Shown: in pieces, positions 32,241-33,487 of the stretch
Layout: each line of letters begins with the position of its first letter
Position numbering within the stretch: position 1 is the first letter of the stretch
NCBI GenBank assembly: GCA_019418545.1
Contig: DYBQ01000018.1
Coordinates: forward strand, 1,911-35,397
Reading direction: 5' to 3'
From: Clostridiales bacterium
GTDB taxonomy: Bacteria > Bacillota > Clostridia > Oscillospirales > Acutalibacteraceae
Length of the DNA: 33,487 nucleotides
The notes under the pieces: generated by a model
Told to the model about the DNA's origin: nothing
The model's database searches: none
The model's input: only the letters and a program-made list of their open reading frames with translations
Program-made: the position numbers and the translations under genes

Positions 32241-32792
32241 TTATCGTTCAATCAGCTCAATGCCAAGGCATTTTTCCAAAGTGGCAATCAGTCTGTTGGA
32301 ATCAATACCGCCTTCTGAAATGAGTTGCTTAGCACGGTATGCTACAGACTGTTTCTGTCCGTCAGATAGATTTGCAATTGTCTTTTCGATTTCAGATGCC
32401 GGTTTCGTAAAGAGCTTATCGAAGTCTTGGATTGAGATAGCGAAGCGGTAGTATTTCCCCATGCCAAGATAATCCACAATCCACGGCTCATCGAACATGA
32501 ACCAGTTGTTGATGAAATACTTCTTGTTAGAGTTCCTTGCGTTTCGCAATTCACTTAACTCCATATCTTGCTCGGCTCCAAATGAATCCCAAACAAATCG
32601 TTCGCCAGTCCGCTTACTCTTGTAGACCAAACGTCCTTGGAATCCATTTCGGACAGTTACATATTGGCTTGGGTCGATATCCTTTGGAACAAGAGGTTTC
32701 TTTTCGGCTTCCTGTTGAACCTGTTTCGATTCAATAGATTCCGTTGCAGTAGTACGTTTGCTTCTGCTCCTGTTTACAGTTTCGTTTTCCAT
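32241..32792 (-). CDS. Hypothetical protein following the capsid gene (183 aa)
   Basis: A 183-aa protein with a disordered, charged N-terminus (about 1-40, Lys/Glu/Gln-rich) and a folded part starting PSQYVTVRNGFQGRLVYKSK. It contains FINNWFMFDEPWIVDYLGMG. Its context, directly after the major capsid gene, suggests a head decoration, completion or connector protein. ATG at 32792 follows GGGAGATG. Function unknown. Confidence 0.5.
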   Translation of the reverse strand: MENETVNRSRSKRTTATESIESKQVQQEAEKKPLVPKDIDPSQYVTVRNGFQGRLVYKSKRTGERFVWDSFGAEQDMELSELRNARNSNKKYFINNWFMFDEPWIVDYLGMGKYYRFAISIQDFDKLFTKPASEIEKTIANLSDGQKQSVAYRAKQLISEGGIDSNRLIATLEKCLGIELIER

Positions 32793-32813
32793 AACATCTC
32801 CCTTTCATACATA

Positions 32814-32836
32814 GAGCGGGGCGTTATGCCCCGCTC
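32814..32836 (-). terminator. Stem-loop after the capsid gene
   Basis: A 9-bp perfect stem GAGCGGGGC (32814-32822) / GCCCCGCTC (32828-32836) with a five-base loop, 18 bases past the capsid stop. The minus-strand 3' side (TATGTATG) has no T-run, so a partial terminator or RNA-stabilising hairpin is likely; capsid mRNA is often favoured this way. Confidence 0.5.
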
Positions 32837-32854
32837 CAAATTTTCTAATCGAAA

Positions 32855-33487
32855 TTAGGCAATCTCGTAACGACCAATACCAGCGTTACCACCGGCCAGC
32901 ACAATACCCATGCCATACTTTTCGCCGTACAGATATTCCTGAGTCAAATCGCCGTTGCTCATCGGGTCGCCCATCAGAACAATGGGGTTACCTTCATACA
33001 CGCACTTAATGGGCTTGTCGTCGCCAGCGATAATAGTCAGAATGTCATCAGCCAGGGTGAACTCGGTAGAGCCAACCTTATGACGCTGAGGAGTAACCAC
33101 AACAGGAGTACCATAGAACATACCATAGTAACCCAGGTTGTAGATATCACGCTCAGAGTCGGTTCCCTGAATAGAGGGTGCCAGATTGCGGACTGCCTTC
33201 TTGGTGCCAATAATGGTGGCAGGCTTACCATTAGCTGCAGCCTCAACATGTGCAATCAGGTCGAGCAGCTCGTCCTCATCGTAAGCGCCAGCAGCAGGGA
33301 AGTAGGTAACACCGCCGAAATCATTGGCAGTCGCACCACTCCACAGAGTGTAGATATCATTCAGCAGCTTCTGACGGAAAGACTCGGAGACCTTATTGAT
33401 AAAGTCGTTGAAGTCCACACGTCCAGACAGAACGCGGTTCAGTTCTTCGTAAATCTTCACAACCTTCAGAGAGGTCGGAATAGACAC
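32855..33487 (-). CDS. Major capsid protein, C-terminal part (5' end outside window)
   Basis: The C-terminal 210 residues of a gene that enters from the right window edge; the GTG at the very edge is an internal codon, not a proven start. Segments such as GGVTYFPAAGAYDEDELLDL, GKPATIIGTKKAVRNLAP and TPVVVTPQRHKVGS ... FTLADDILTIIAGDDKPIK are typical of a major capsid protein of Bacillota phages. The position ahead of the connector genes agrees. The missing N-terminus could contain a delta or scaffold domain. Confidence 0.75.
   Translation of the reverse strand: MSIPTSLKVVKIYEELNRVLSGRVDFNDFINKVSESFRQKLLNDIYTLWSGATANDFGGVTYFPAAGAYDEDELLDLIAHVEAAANGKPATIIGTKKAVRNLAPSIQGTDSERDIYNLGYYGMFYGTPVVVTPQRHKVGSTEFTLADDILTIIAGDDKPIKCVYEGNPIVLMGDPMSNGDLTQEYLYGEKYGMGIVLAGGNAGIGRYEIA

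Noticed and set aside
4709..33487. A second variable repeat in another fibre or tail gene
   Set aside because: I looked for other copies of WWERSP, GLAPxF and the GC-rich block among the translated genes and found none outside 4709-4845.

Overview
The window is the late structural part of a tailed phage or prophage, probably a siphovirus of a Gram-positive (Bacillota, Clostridia-like) host. Every convincing gene lies on the minus strand, so the transcribed order runs from position 33487 down to 1. Host inference rests on strong AAGGAGG-type ribosome binding sites, tight ATGA/TAATG gene overlaps, and Bacillota-type phage families (XkdX-like, Dit/Tal tail tip, TP901-type tape measure, phage tail lysozyme-type lysin). 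No sheath gene or contractile baseplate set is visible. Whether it is a free phage or an integrated prophage cannot be decided from this window.

Layout in transcription order: the C-terminal part of a probable major capsid protein (33487-32855); a run of small head-tail connector and neck genes (32792-30175); a 238-aa protein; a probable major tail tube protein (29443-28649); a small Cys-rich zinc-finger-like protein; a DUF1064-type nuclease-fold protein; two small tail-assembly-type proteins; a 2724-aa tape measure protein (26601-18427); distal tail protein Dit (18366-17581); and a 1293-aa tail-associated lysin/fibre protein (Tal) ending in an S74-type chaperone domain (17567-13686). Next comes a set of baseplate and fibre genes (13689-6785), including a repeat-rich 584-aa fibre and two tandem paralogues.

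The most notable element is a complete diversity-generating retroelement (DGR) at 2412-4845, acting on the gene at 4709-6769. Its parts, in transcription order, are: a 686-aa receptor-type protein (fibronectin/Ig-like repeats and a C-type-lectin-like C-terminal domain) carrying the variable repeat (VR, 4718-4845); a hairpin with a GACA (GRNA-class) tetraloop just past its stop codon; an Avd-type helical-bundle gene; the template repeat (TR, 3824-3951); and a DGR-type reverse transcriptase with YMDD and GVEPSQ motifs. By hand alignment the 128-bp TR and VR differ at 22 positions, all of which are adenines in the sense-strand TR. The other 88 non-adenine positions are identical. The changes fall on 14 of 16 TR Asn codons plus one Asp codon, altering 15 surface-type residues of the target.

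Downstream of the DGR are a 134-aa unknown gene overlapping the RT stop codon, a small unknown protein, an XkdX-like protein, a four-helix membrane protein (putative holin or CmpB-like), a small acidic protein, and the N-terminal 138 codons of an endolysin cut by the left window edge. Intergenic gaps are short and several hold minus-strand stem-loops or terminators. I saw no tRNA, rRNA, CRISPR array, insertion sequence or attachment site.
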